From positions 1 through 47,139 of IMG/VR virus record IMGVR_UViG_3300028800_000143: a stretch of DNA of 47,139 nt. One strand, given 5' to 3'. Positions 7,514-13,113 of this stretch are shown here, piece by piece (position 1 is the first letter of the stretch; the number at the start of each line of letters is the position of its first letter). The notes under the pieces are model-generated. The model searched no databases. It was not told the DNA's origin and worked only from the letters and a program-made list of their open reading frames with translations. This DNA comes from a virus. The position numbers and the translations under genes were made by a program.

Positions 7514-8119
7514 TTAATGTGTCCTCTTATTCGAGAGTTGAGTGGCAACTACGTCCGCACTTCGGGCCGTCTCTTCCATCATACTTTGAGGTATCGTCTT
7601 CATCATCGAGAATTCGTCATACGAGCCATCAACTTTAGCTGCCTTCTCAAGATCCGGAGCAACTCGATCTGGGTCCCGTTTGAGAATCTCGACGCTGGCC
7701 GCCAAGGCCGTTCGTAAGTCTCTCCGTTGAGTAGCCGCATCAACCAGGCATCGCAGCGCAGCTGGGACTGCATTCCGAATCTCCTGTCGTAGAGGGTCGA
7801 CTTGACCGGCTAAGGCTAAGTCCATCTCGGTTAGATGACCAATTAAGAGCGCCTCTTCGACTTCTTTATATTCAACCTTCTCTGTAATAAATTTAAGAGC
7901 GGCAGGGGTAATTTTAAGAATCTCCGCGATGCGAAAATCTCTAATTCCCGCAATGCGGTATCTAGCGATCTGCTCGATTCTGATTTTAGTCTGGGCATGA
8001 AGAGTACCTGGAGCCGGCCCCGGTGATGCTTGACCGCCAAAGGGCGCCCCGGGCCCCGACCCACTCGTCCCGCTTAAGGTCGTATCCCGATTCATCCCGT
8101 TTATATTAATCTTGGCCAT
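7514..8119 (-). CDS. Probable terminase small subunit (DNA-binding)
   Basis: A 201-residue protein with a disordered Gly/Pro-rich N-terminus (1-40), a helix-turn-helix-like segment around 55-80 (RDFRIAEILKITPAALKFI), then a helical region containing VPAALRCLVDAATQRRDLR, as in many small terminases. The small subunit recognises the packaging site and delivers DNA to the large subunit. It is the first gene of the leftward block, directly downstream of a very good sigma70 promoter. The distance to terL is unusually large. Confidence 0.65.
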   Translation of the reverse strand: MAKININGMNRDTTLSGTSGSGPGAPFGGQASPGPAPGTLHAQTKIRIEQIARYRIAGIRDFRIAEILKITPAALKFITEKVEYKEVEEALLIGHLTEMDLALAGQVDPLRQEIRNAVPAALRCLVDAATQRRDLRTALAASVEILKRDPDRVAPDLEKAAKVDGSYDEFSMMKTIPQSMMEETARSADVVATQLSNKRTH

Positions 8120-8169
8120 TTTATATTCGAGAAGGCGAAGCCGAAATTGTTAAGTTTAAATACACTACT

Positions 8170-8184
8170 CGATGTATGACATCG
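8170..8184. promoter_or_regulatory. Palindromic operator candidate at the leftward promoter
   Basis: CGATGT and ACATCG flank a 3-base centre, a perfect 6+6 dyad overlapping the -10 box and start point of the leftward promoter. That is the typical place for a repressor site. It could also act as a 5' hairpin in the transcript. Confidence 0.5.
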
Positions 8185-8209
8185 TATCACAGAGTAGCGA
8201 AGCTGTCAA
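8181..8209 (-). promoter_or_regulatory. Leftward sigma70 promoter
   Basis: On the minus strand TTGACA (8204-8209) and TACGAT (8181-8186) are separated by exactly 17 bases: a perfect -35 and a good -10. It points into the small terminase gene. A GCTTCGC copy lies in the spacer. The palindrome at 8170-8184 covers the end of the -10 and the likely start site. Confidence 0.8.
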
Positions 8210-8494
8210 GTCTTTTTATTTCTTTTAATATGAATAACTTACAACGAAAAATGACTAACTCTATTAAAACACGAAGTGGCCAAAGTGTTCGGTTACTGAA
8301 CAGATATGAAATTTATATGGCAGGAAAAAATTATTTGCGATTGCTCCATACTCATTCTCATATTTCTCGTTTTTTGCCCCCTCTAGGGTCAGTCCCTTCT
8401 ATATCCCATGGCTTCAGACATCGAAGCATCGCAGTCGAAGTGCGAACACTATATGTAGTAGTGCATGTATCAGAAGAGCCGATCACACTACTAG
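8210..8494. other. AT-rich divergent control region
   Basis: No convincing gene. The region is AT-rich in its first half and contains CACTA/TAGTG half-sites: CACTA-N7-TAGTG at 8447-8463 and the perfect 14-bp palindrome CACTACTAGTAGTG at 8486-8499. These look like operators for one dimeric regulator. I could not find a clear rightward promoter, although one must lie here or just downstream. Confidence 0.45.
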
Positions 8495-8662
8495 TAGTGG
8501 TAGCATAGAGTCAGTACTCACAAAAGTTGACTGCGGCAGGTTGAAAGCGTAGATGCGTTCTATATACCTGCTAGTCTTATTGGAGAGACTATGCTACCAC
8601 TATATGATACAACCCATTCGCCTAGTGAGTATCTTCGATACTTCGTAGAGGCTAACGTATCG
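8495..8662 (+). promoter_or_regulatory. Structured leader A of the rightward block
   Basis: A perfect 14-bp helix (8495-8508 with 8589-8602) encloses an 80-base loop that contains a further stem, GCAGGT (8536-8541) with ACCTGC (8566-8571). TACTCAC (8515-8521), inside the loop, can pair with GTGAGTA (8625-8631) outside it, forming a pseudoknot. GTGAGTA competes with a small hairpin, AGTATC (8628-8633) with GATACT (8637-8642), and CGATAC (8636-8641) can instead pair with GTATCG (8657-8662) next to the Shine-Dalgarno of the zinc-finger gene. Competing helices suggest a regulatory leader, for example an attenuator or a put-like antiterminator. Confidence 0.6.
8611..8625. repeat. 15-bp inverted repeat, left copy
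   Basis: AACCCATTCGCCTAG is the exact reverse complement of 9349-9363. The pair brackets the zinc-finger gene and the 147-residue gene. Confidence 0.85.
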
Positions 8663-8675
8663 CGGAGGTATTACA

Positions 8676-8792
8676 ATGAGTACACGCGATAATGGACGGC
8701 ACAATAAGACTAAGAGTGTATGCCCACAATGTAAAGCAATCGTGCGCTCACTACCGCGTCATATACGCCGCCAACATAAGACAAAGAAGTAA
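8676..8792 (+). CDS. 38-residue C2H2 zinc-finger protein
   Basis: The ORF begins MSTRDNGRHNKTKS and contains CPQCKAIVRSLPRHIRRQH, a Cys-x2-Cys-x9-His-x4-His zinc finger (Cys16, Cys19, His29, His34) in a strongly basic chain. A GGAGG sits eight bases before the ATG. A single basic C2H2 finger probably binds nucleic acid; as the first gene of the early block, behind an elaborate leader, it may be a regulator. I infer no specific target. Confidence 0.75.
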   Translation: MSTRDNGRHNKTKSVCPQCKAIVRSLPRHIRRQHKTKK

Positions 8793-8799
8793 TGTCTTA

Positions 8800-8819
8800 G
8801 CACAGGGTAATACCTGTGC
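8800..8819 (+). terminator. Intergenic hairpin
   Basis: GCACAGG and CCTGTGC form a perfect 7-bp stem with a 6-base loop just after the zinc-finger gene. No U-tract follows, so it may be a processing or stabilising hairpin rather than a terminator. Confidence 0.4.
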
Positions 8820-8858
8820 GATACGTTAGCCATACGATTCTATATACGAGGTGACGCT

Positions 8859-9302
8859 ATGGCGAATCGAATGTTCACTAAGAGGAATGGTCAACAGGTC
8901 GAGTGTAAGGACCTTATTATACCTGCGGACGCGGTGTCAAGTATTATGCGGCTTCAGGAAGAATACGCTTCGCGAGGTCATATCAAGAGCTTGCTATTCG
9001 TAGCTCTAGATATGCTCTCTACGGGCAAAGATTCCATCGAACGTCGATGGGAGAATGCTGCGAAGAATAAGGCCAATCGTAATGCTGGCAAGGCCGTCAA
9101 AGAATATATCCGTGTTCAGTTACAACTACGACGGCCAATCGACCCATTAGTGATAGCCGAACTATCGGGCATGCAAGTACCCGATGGCCACCCGACTATC
9201 GAAATGGAAGATACGCTAGACGGCGATGGGACACTTGACCATATTGACCTAACCGACGAACAGCTTGAAGCGGCGACCGACCCTAACGGTCATGTTGCAT
9301 AG
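8859..9302 (+). CDS. Hypothetical early protein, 147 residues
   Basis: I do not recognise this protein. It has a mixed helical core with WENAAKNKANRNAGK (basic) around residues 64-78 and a very acidic C-terminus containing EMEDTLDGDGTLDHIDLTDE. It has a GAGGTGAC ribosome binding site. It lies inside the 15-bp inverted repeat pair (8611-8625, 9349-9363). An acidic-tailed early protein could mimic DNA or bind a host protein; that is speculation. Confidence 0.65.
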   Translation: MANRMFTKRNGQQVECKDLIIPADAVSSIMRLQEEYASRGHIKSLLFVALDMLSTGKDSIERRWENAAKNKANRNAGKAVKEYIRVQLQLRRPIDPLVIAELSGMQVPDGHPTIEMEDTLDGDGTLDHIDLTDEQLEAATDPNGHVA

Positions 9303-9308
9303 CCTTCA

Positions 9309-9350
9309 AGCGCGCGATATATCTTCGATTTAATATCGGAGATACGCGCT
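9309..9350 (+). terminator. Two-part hairpin after the 147-residue gene
   Basis: AGCGCG (9309-9314) pairs with CGCGCT (9345-9350) and CGATAT (9315-9320) with ATATCG (9333-9338), with a 6-base bulge on one side. It ends directly at the right copy of the 15-bp inverted repeat. It may terminate, process or stabilise the message. Confidence 0.45.
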
Positions 9351-9363
9351 AGGCGAATGGGTT
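9349..9363. repeat. 15-bp inverted repeat, right copy
   Basis: CTAGGCGAATGGGTT is the exact reverse complement of 8611-8625. No target-site duplication is seen outside the pair. Confidence 0.85.
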
Positions 9364-9371
9364 ATTAAAAT

Positions 9372-9510
9372 CTATATCTCTACCACGCGGCTGGATGCAA
9401 CCTAGTCCGATAATCTAGGCGTCCACATAGGAACTACTGGCGAAGGGAAGATAGTTCATACCATTAGTGTATGGCCCCTTGACGCTACCAGCCGCGCGGT
9501 GGAGGTATAG
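9372..9510 (+). promoter_or_regulatory. Structured RNA B sequestering a ribosome binding site
   Basis: Bases 9372-9394 and 9488-9510 form a 23-base helix with 22 pairs (two G-U) and one A-C mismatch. The GGAGG Shine-Dalgarno of the gene starting at 9513 (9501-9505) lies inside the 3' arm, so translation should be blocked while the helix is closed. The interior branches: CCTAG (9401-9405)/CTAGG (9415-9419), CGTC (9420-9423)/GACG (9481-9484), GAACTA (9431-9436)/TAGTTC (9452-9457), and ATAC (9458-9461)/GTAT (9469-9472). AAGGG (9443-9447), in a hairpin loop, can pair with CCCTT (9476-9480), a pseudoknot. The architecture resembles a riboswitch-type or protein-controlled RNA; I know no matching family. 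Confidence 0.75.
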
Positions 9511-9512
9511 CT

Positions 9513-9632
9513 ATGAAAGAATATCTTGAACGTGTAGCCTCATGTGTTCAGCAATATAACGACGGTGCTATTACACTTGAGGAATTGGTGAATTGGATTA
9601 TCGCCAATTACCCTTATGAATCTAATTCGTAA
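9513..9632 (+). CDS. 39-residue early protein under RNA structural control
   Basis: The ORF begins MKEYLERVASCVQQYND and reads as an acidic helical mini-protein with a C-terminal VNWIIANYPYESNS. The ATG follows GGAGG by seven bases, but that signal is buried in the long helix of element B. It overlaps the start of the next gene by 17 bases. No family recognised. Confidence 0.65.
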   Translation: MKEYLERVASCVQQYNDGAITLEELVNWIIANYPYESNS

Positions 9633-9840
9633 GCTTGCTGAGGAACAGGCTCGCCGCGATAGTAAAGCCTTGCCAAAGGCCCATACTAAGCGCGAGCCTA
9701 GTGCCTTGGAATCTAATGCCGAATGGCATCCTCAGGGATATTACCTCCATTTCTGTTACCACGATAAAACTCTCTACGAGCCATGCGGAGCATGCCGTAG
9801 GACTAAAACTGACGCGAAGCGTAATCTATCTCTCTTGTAA
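9616..9840 (+). CDS. Small Cys/His-rich probable zinc protein
   Basis: A 74-residue basic protein. The second half carries HFCYHDKTLYEPCGACRR, with Cys and His spaced to bind one zinc ion. Similar short CxxC proteins are common among phage early genes. Its ATG lies within the last codons of the preceding 39-residue gene, so it is probably coupled to it and indirectly controlled by element B. A competing frame (9635-9856) encodes nothing recognisable. Confidence 0.55.
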   Translation: MNLIRKLAEEQARRDSKALPKAHTKREPSALESNAEWHPQGYYLHFCYHDKTLYEPCGACRRTKTDAKRNLSLL

Positions 9841-10044
9841 TCCATGTGTGTGCTAAAACTCATTTACCTAAGTATAGTAGTAGTAGTAATATAGAGAGAT
9901 ATTTAGTGAGACATCTACATCTATAAACATATAACACTCTTCTTTTCAACGACATAGCAGCGTAATAACTTTAGCACGCGCAAACGAACTATTGTGTCAA
10001 ATCAGACACGTCTAAGTCTATGAATCGAAAGAAGATAAAAAGAC
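9841..10044. other. Intergenic region upstream of an early promoter
   Basis: No gene seen. GTGCTAAA (9850-9857) and TTTAGCAC (9970-9977) are inverted repeats, and a TAG-triplet run lies near 9877-9892. TATTGTGTCAA (9990-10000) is the exact inverse of TTGACACAATA (10045-10055), which includes the -35 box of the promoter that follows. This arrangement suits a looping or dimer-binding regulator. Confidence 0.45.
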
Positions 10045-10074
10045 TTGACACAATATCTTGACGCATGAGATACT
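10045..10074 (+). promoter_or_regulatory. Rightward sigma70 promoter
   Basis: A perfect -35 TTGACA (10045-10050) is followed after 18 bases by GATACT (10069-10074), a moderate -10. It lies about 30 bases before the ribosome binding site of the zinc-ribbon gene at 10103. The -35 box is part of an 11-bp inverted repeat with 9990-10000. Confidence 0.65.
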
Positions 10075-10102
10075 CTAAAAATGCAAGCAAGGAGTGTAAA
10101 CC

Positions 10103-10372
10103 ATGCGTAGAATACCAAAATGCCCTTCATGTGGGAGAGCGCCGAGGTATGCGGTACCGTCAAAGAAAAGATTCTTGAAGGATTCCGAAGGTAATGTAGT
10201 TATGGAGAATGGTGAGCCTGTAACTGAAATGGCATTCTCATGTCGCGGGTGTGCTGAGGTATTCTATGACGCCCAAACAGGTACTAAGGATCAGATACCA
10301 GAGCAGGCTAAGAAACTGATACGTGATGTTATGGAACTCAGAAGGAAACGTGCCGAAGAGGAAAAGAAGTAA
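10103..10372 (+). CDS. Zinc-ribbon protein, 89 residues
   Basis: CPSCGRAPRY (Cys7, Cys10) and FSCRGCAEVF form a four-cysteine zinc ribbon. The C-terminus is a charged helix (RDVMELRRKRAEEEKK). AAGGAG lies upstream. Its stop is directly adjacent to the ATG of the next gene. Zinc ribbons of this kind bind DNA, RNA or RNA polymerase; the first-gene position after a sigma70 promoter fits a regulatory role, which is inferred. Confidence 0.65.
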   Translation: MRRIPKCPSCGRAPRYAVPSKKRFLKDSEGNVVMENGEPVTEMAFSCRGCAEVFYDAQTGTKDQIPEQAKKLIRDVMELRRKRAEEEKK

Positions 10373-10825
10373 ATGACTACTTGCGTATGCGGTCGCGGAT
10401 GGGATCATTGTCGTATATGCGGTGGTCGGTCTATATACCGTATGCAGAAAGAGTCTATGGTTGCTGGTGTAGACGTATGGCAGTGTAAAAGGTGTATGAA
10501 ACCGACCAGCGAGTTGTCAGGGTGTCTGGCAGCACCTAATCGAGAGTCAAAGGACTTTGTATCGAAGGAAAAGGCTATTCGTGATTTAGCCAAGCTCCCT
10601 CTCGAAGAGCGATTACATATTATGATAGACAGAGGCGCCACAGTCGAGGAAATAGCGACCGAAATAGAGGCGTCCGGAGTGAAGGCTATAGTAGAGGAAG
10701 AGAAGCCCGAATTAGTCATTAAAAAGGTTGAACCTGAAATAAAAACTGAGGATCAACCTGATACTAACGCCTTTACTCTCGATGATTTGTTTAAGAAAAA
10801 GGAGCCTCCATCCGATGAACAATAA
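10373..10825 (+). CDS. Multi-CxxC zinc protein with acidic tail
   Basis: A 150-residue protein. Residues 1-50 hold several Cys/His pairs (CVCGRGWDHCRICGG and WQCKRCMK), probably two small zinc modules. The middle is helical, and the last 50 residues are a Glu/Lys/Pro-rich linker ending in NAFTLDDLFKKKEPP, which looks like a short peptide motif for docking on a partner. No named family. It starts directly after the stop of the zinc-ribbon gene. Confidence 0.6.
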   Translation: MTTCVCGRGWDHCRICGGRSIYRMQKESMVAGVDVWQCKRCMKPTSELSGCLAAPNRESKDFVSKEKAIRDLAKLPLEERLHIMIDRGATVEEIATEIEASGVKAIVEEEKPELVIKKVEPEIKTEDQPDTNAFTLDDLFKKKEPPSDEQ

Positions 10826-10919
10826 TGACCAACCATCATGGAATGATGTTCTTGTATTCCTTACCATGGCTATATTCCTTGGTATATTTACGATAATTTT
10901 AATCGCAGCAAGTAATTAA
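10815..10919 (+). CDS. 34-residue single-pass membrane peptide
   Basis: The ORF begins MNNNDQPSWNDVLVFLTMA and continues as one strongly hydrophobic helix (about 12-32). It overlaps the end of the previous gene by 11 bases. Early, single-helix peptides of this sort often act on host membrane proteins; that is inference. Confidence 0.55.
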   Translation: MNNNDQPSWNDVLVFLTMAIFLGIFTIILIAASN

Positions 10920-10930
10920 AGAGGTTATAC

Positions 10931-11161
10931 ATGATATCAGAACAAGAAATTAGAGAAGGCTATCGCAAGCGTTTCAATAAGGATATGTCGGATAGTGATT
11001 ATCTAGCCTTTCTTCTATTTATGAAAGGCTGCGAGTGCTACGATGCTGTATCTTACGAGGACGCGCATGAAAAGATAATGGCGACATTTAGCCTATTAAT
11101 CGAGGCGCCTCTACAAGAGAAGAAAGATAGACTACATGATATAGTTTTAAGGATGGCATAA
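10931..11161 (+). CDS. Hypothetical early protein, 76 residues
   Basis: A small mixed-charge, predominantly helical protein beginning MISEQEIREGYRKRF, with a GAGG ribosome binding site. No recognisable domain. Its stop is one base away from the next start, so it is co-translated with the zinc protein that follows. Confidence 0.6.
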   Translation: MISEQEIREGYRKRFNKDMSDSDYLAFLLFMKGCECYDAVSYEDAHEKIMATFSLLIEAPLQEKKDRLHDIVLRMA

Positions 11162-11162
11162 T

Positions 11163-11447
11163 ATGATCCAAACGTGTAAATATTGTGCATCACAAAAGCG
11201 CTCCTGTGACGAATGCCACGAGCCCGTTATATCCCGTACGATAACTGAATTTCTACCATCGGAGCCATACTCCGTACATGCTACGTTCCTTCTATGCACC
11301 AACATGGATTGTAAAGAATATGGCCGCTTCAATAAAGAAATGGCCGAGCACAACCAGTCTTATGTCTGTTCCAGCGAGTCATGCTTGAAACAGGCGAAGT
11401 TATACTATTCCGAAGTGTCAGATGTCCGAACACATTCGGATGTATAA
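11163..11447 (+). CDS. Small cysteine-rich zinc protein, 94 residues
   Basis: Repeated Cys pairs: CKYCASQKRSCDECHE near the N-terminus, CTNMDC in the middle and CSSESC later, eight or more cysteines in all. This suggests two or three zinc sites, as in small treble-clef or ribbon proteins. Function unknown; it is one of an unusual number of small zinc proteins in this block. Confidence 0.6.
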   Translation: MIQTCKYCASQKRSCDECHEPVISRTITEFLPSEPYSVHATFLLCTNMDCKEYGRFNKEMAEHNQSYVCSSESCLKQAKLYYSEVSDVRTHSDV

Positions 11448-11484
11448 GATTTCCCAGTAGTTAAATTCAAATAGGAGATATAAA

Positions 11485-11976
11485 ATGTCAAAGGTAGTTA
11501 ACAACGAAACAATCGTCCGCGTGGATTGGCTCACGAAGGATGGTAAACATGAACACGATATGATTGACGAAGAGAAGGTAGCCGAGTTCGTAACCGAGAA
11601 GGAAGAGGCCGGTATCCAGGTCGAGATTAAGTTCACCCAGACCTTCGGTATCTCAGAAGTATCCGATGCCGATCCTCTAAATGACTTCGCGGAGATTGTC
11701 CCATCAAGTCTCGAACAGGCGAATATTATCAATTCCAGATTGAAGCGTAAGCAGAAGAAGTTTGCCTATGCTTTAATGGAAAATGATAACTTCACCCCAG
11801 TCGAAGGCATCTATGACCTATCGGATGCAGCCTCCGCGGTCGCAGAACGCAAGAGTGCATCGCCTGAGACCAAGGCCGCACGTGCCTTGTCGAAGCTTGC
11901 TGGATATGAAATTACACCCGAGGCGTTGGCTTCTATCCTTGCAGCAATGAATCCATCAGCCGCAGTCGGGCAGTAA
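11485..11976 (+). CDS. Hypothetical early protein, 163 residues
   Basis: An unrecognised protein with an acidic N-terminal half (DEEKVAEFVTEKEEAG) and an Ala-rich helical C-terminal half. It has a good AGGAG ribosome binding site. It is the last gene before the tandem structured element at 11984-12132. Confidence 0.6.
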   Translation: MSKVVNNETIVRVDWLTKDGKHEHDMIDEEKVAEFVTEKEEAGIQVEIKFTQTFGISEVSDADPLNDFAEIVPSSLEQANIINSRLKRKQKKFAYALMENDNFTPVEGIYDLSDAASAVAERKSASPETKAARALSKLAGYEITPEALASILAAMNPSAAVGQ

Positions 11977-11983
11977 AAGAGAT

Positions 11984-12132
11984 CACGTTCCGTGTATAGC
12001 TCCAGACTAGTCTAGTGTCGGAGAGAAACCGAAATAGACTTTCTAGCATAGAATATACACGGAACGTGCGCTACGCCATAGCGGTTCGAGTCGGGTAGGG
12101 GATACCTCCCAAGGTCCCTTACCCTTCTCGAA
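11984..12132 (+). promoter_or_regulatory. Structured RNA C: three tandem folded domains
   Basis: Domain 1: a perfect 15-bp helix (11984-11998 with 12054-12068) closes a branched loop with CTCC (12000-12003)/GGAG (12020-12023) extended by GAC/GTC, and TAGA/TCTA. Domain 2: CGCTA (12069-12073)/TAGCG (12079-12083). Domain 3: TTCGAG (12085-12090)/CTCGAA (12127-12132), then GGGTAGGGG (12093-12101)/CCCTTACCC (12116-12124) with one G-U, then ACCT/AGGT. The three abut without gaps and end about 10 bases before the ribosome binding site of the 49-residue membrane protein. No U-tract follows, so simple termination is unlikely. Confidence 0.7.
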
Positions 12133-12153
12133 TTATATAAAAGGAGATTCTAT

Positions 12154-12303
12154 ATGAGAATAGTATTATGGGCCTTCCTAACCTCAATTCTATGTGTCCT
12201 TATAAATGGACCATCTTATTGGTGGCTTCCCTTCGGGTACGTAGTAGGTTTATACGTAGTAAATATCATCGCCAAGATGGGCCAAGATTCCGTCCAAGAT
12301 TAA
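12154..12303 (+). CDS. 49-residue membrane protein between two structured RNAs
   Basis: The ORF begins MRIVLWAFLTSILCVLING and has two hydrophobic segments (about 3-18 and 22-40) with a YWWLPFG turn. AAGGAG precedes the ATG. Its stop codon TAA overlaps the first arm of structured RNA D. A tiny two-pass membrane protein flanked on both sides by elaborate RNA folds is unusual; toxin-like or holin-like action is possible but unproven. Confidence 0.65.
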   Translation: MRIVLWAFLTSILCVLINGPSYWWLPFGYVVGLYVVNIIAKMGQDSVQD

Positions 12304-12448
12304 GAATAACAGACTCGGCTAGCCTTTATCCCTGATACGTCCATTTAGAACGCATAGAATGGCTATCGCAAGTAATCCTCCGTTGCAATGGGGTACGATG
12401 TGGATTACTAACCCGTCTGGGTAGAGGCTAGCCTAGTGTTTTATTCTT
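12302..12448 (+). promoter_or_regulatory. Structured RNA D: multi-branch junction
   Basis: Nested closing helices AAGAATAA (12302-12309)/TTATTCTT (12441-12448) and GGCTAGCCT (12317-12325)/AGGCTAGCC (12425-12433) enclose three hairpins: CCATT (12341-12345)/AATGG (12358-12362), AGTAATCC (12371-12378)/GGATTACT (12402-12409), and ACCC (12411-12414)/GGGT (12419-12422). This is a four-way or larger junction. It ends just upstream of GGAG and the ATG of the J-domain gene at 12470, so it forms most of the leader of the J-domain/vWA/FtsK operon. Confidence 0.72.
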
Positions 12449-12469
12449 TAGATCGGAGATATAAAGTCT

Positions 12470-12937
12470 ATGGCGAAGTGCATGATATACTGGGATGTAA
12501 AAGTTCAAGCCTATCAACTACAAATGAAATTGCCTTACGGTGAGAAGGATAAGTTAGAAAAGGCAGTAGCATTCTTAAAGCAAGCTATTCCTCATAGTGA
12601 CAGGAATTGGGAACCGACTACCAAAACGTGGACTTTCACGGAGAAGTATATTGACGGCGTGTCTAAACTCTGTGTCTTAGTATTCGGTATCCAAGAAGTC
12701 GCCGTCCTAACACGAGATAAAGTGGAAGGCCAATCAAAGAATATAAGTGTTAGCGGAACGAACACTTTAGATTCCGCGCTCTTAACCTTTATGAAATTAT
12801 TACCATTCGATGCAGCTCAAGCGGCGTATCGAAAGGCGTCCATGACCTTGCACCCAGATAGAGGAGGTGATATGGAAGCCATGACGAAGCTTAATCAAGC
12901 GTGGTCGAAGATTGAGAAGGAGGTATATAGACAGTGA
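12470..12937 (+). CDS. J-domain protein with N-terminal HARP-like module
   Basis: A 155-residue protein. Residues 115-150 are the end of a J domain with the hallmark HPD tripeptide (128-130, LHPDRGGD) and the following helix LNQAWSKIEK; this is the part that stimulates DnaK ATPase. The N-terminal half contains WEPTTKTWTF, resembling the small WxPxxKxW module found with some helicases and nucleases. The J domain is at the C-terminus, unlike host DnaJ. It probably recruits host DnaK to a phage or host complex. It is the first gene of a six-gene overlapping operon with vWA and FtsK proteins. Confidence 0.75.
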   Translation: MAKCMIYWDVKVQAYQLQMKLPYGEKDKLEKAVAFLKQAIPHSDRNWEPTTKTWTFTEKYIDGVSKLCVLVFGIQEVAVLTRDKVEGQSKNISVSGTNTLDSALLTFMKLLPFDAAQAAYRKASMTLHPDRGGDMEAMTKLNQAWSKIEKEVYRQ

Positions 12938-13113
12938 TCTCCGACTACGAAGTTAATGAATTAAATGCACAAACGAGACAGAAGCTACAAGAGGAAACAC
13001 AACGTAAGAAATGGTGCATCGAACAATCCGTTAACCTTGACGAATCTAATTCTGACAATGTACTAAAGACCGCCGAGAAGATATACCTTTATGTATATGG
13101 AGAAAGAGAATGA
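12934..13113 (+). CDS. 59-residue helical protein in the J/vWA/FtsK operon
   Basis: Starts with GTG inside GTGA, overlapping the stop of the J-domain gene, with a good AGGAGG upstream. The chain is charged and helical (NELNAQTRQKLQEETQRKK). Its stop overlaps the ATG of the vWA gene (ATGA). No family recognised; the double overlap indicates fixed stoichiometric co-expression. Confidence 0.6.
   Translation: MISDYEVNELNAQTRQKLQEETQRKKWCIEQSVNLDESNSDNVLKTAEKIYLYVYGERE

Noticed and set aside
8176-8508. 110-codon plus-strand ORF in the control region
   Set aside because: It runs across the leftward promoter, operators and the first arm of element A, has no ribosome binding site and an unnatural composition.
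8527-8555. TTGACT ... TAGATG as a rightward promoter
   Set aside because: The -10 match is poor and the segment lies inside element A; a promoter further upstream is more sensible.
9376-9510. Known self-cleaving ribozyme in element B
   Set aside because: I looked for hammerhead core motifs such as CTGATGA with GAAA and found none.
9635-9856. 73-codon plus-strand ORF overlapping the zinc protein
   Set aside because: The 9616 frame carries a Cys/His motif and is coupled to the upstream gene; this frame has no such features.
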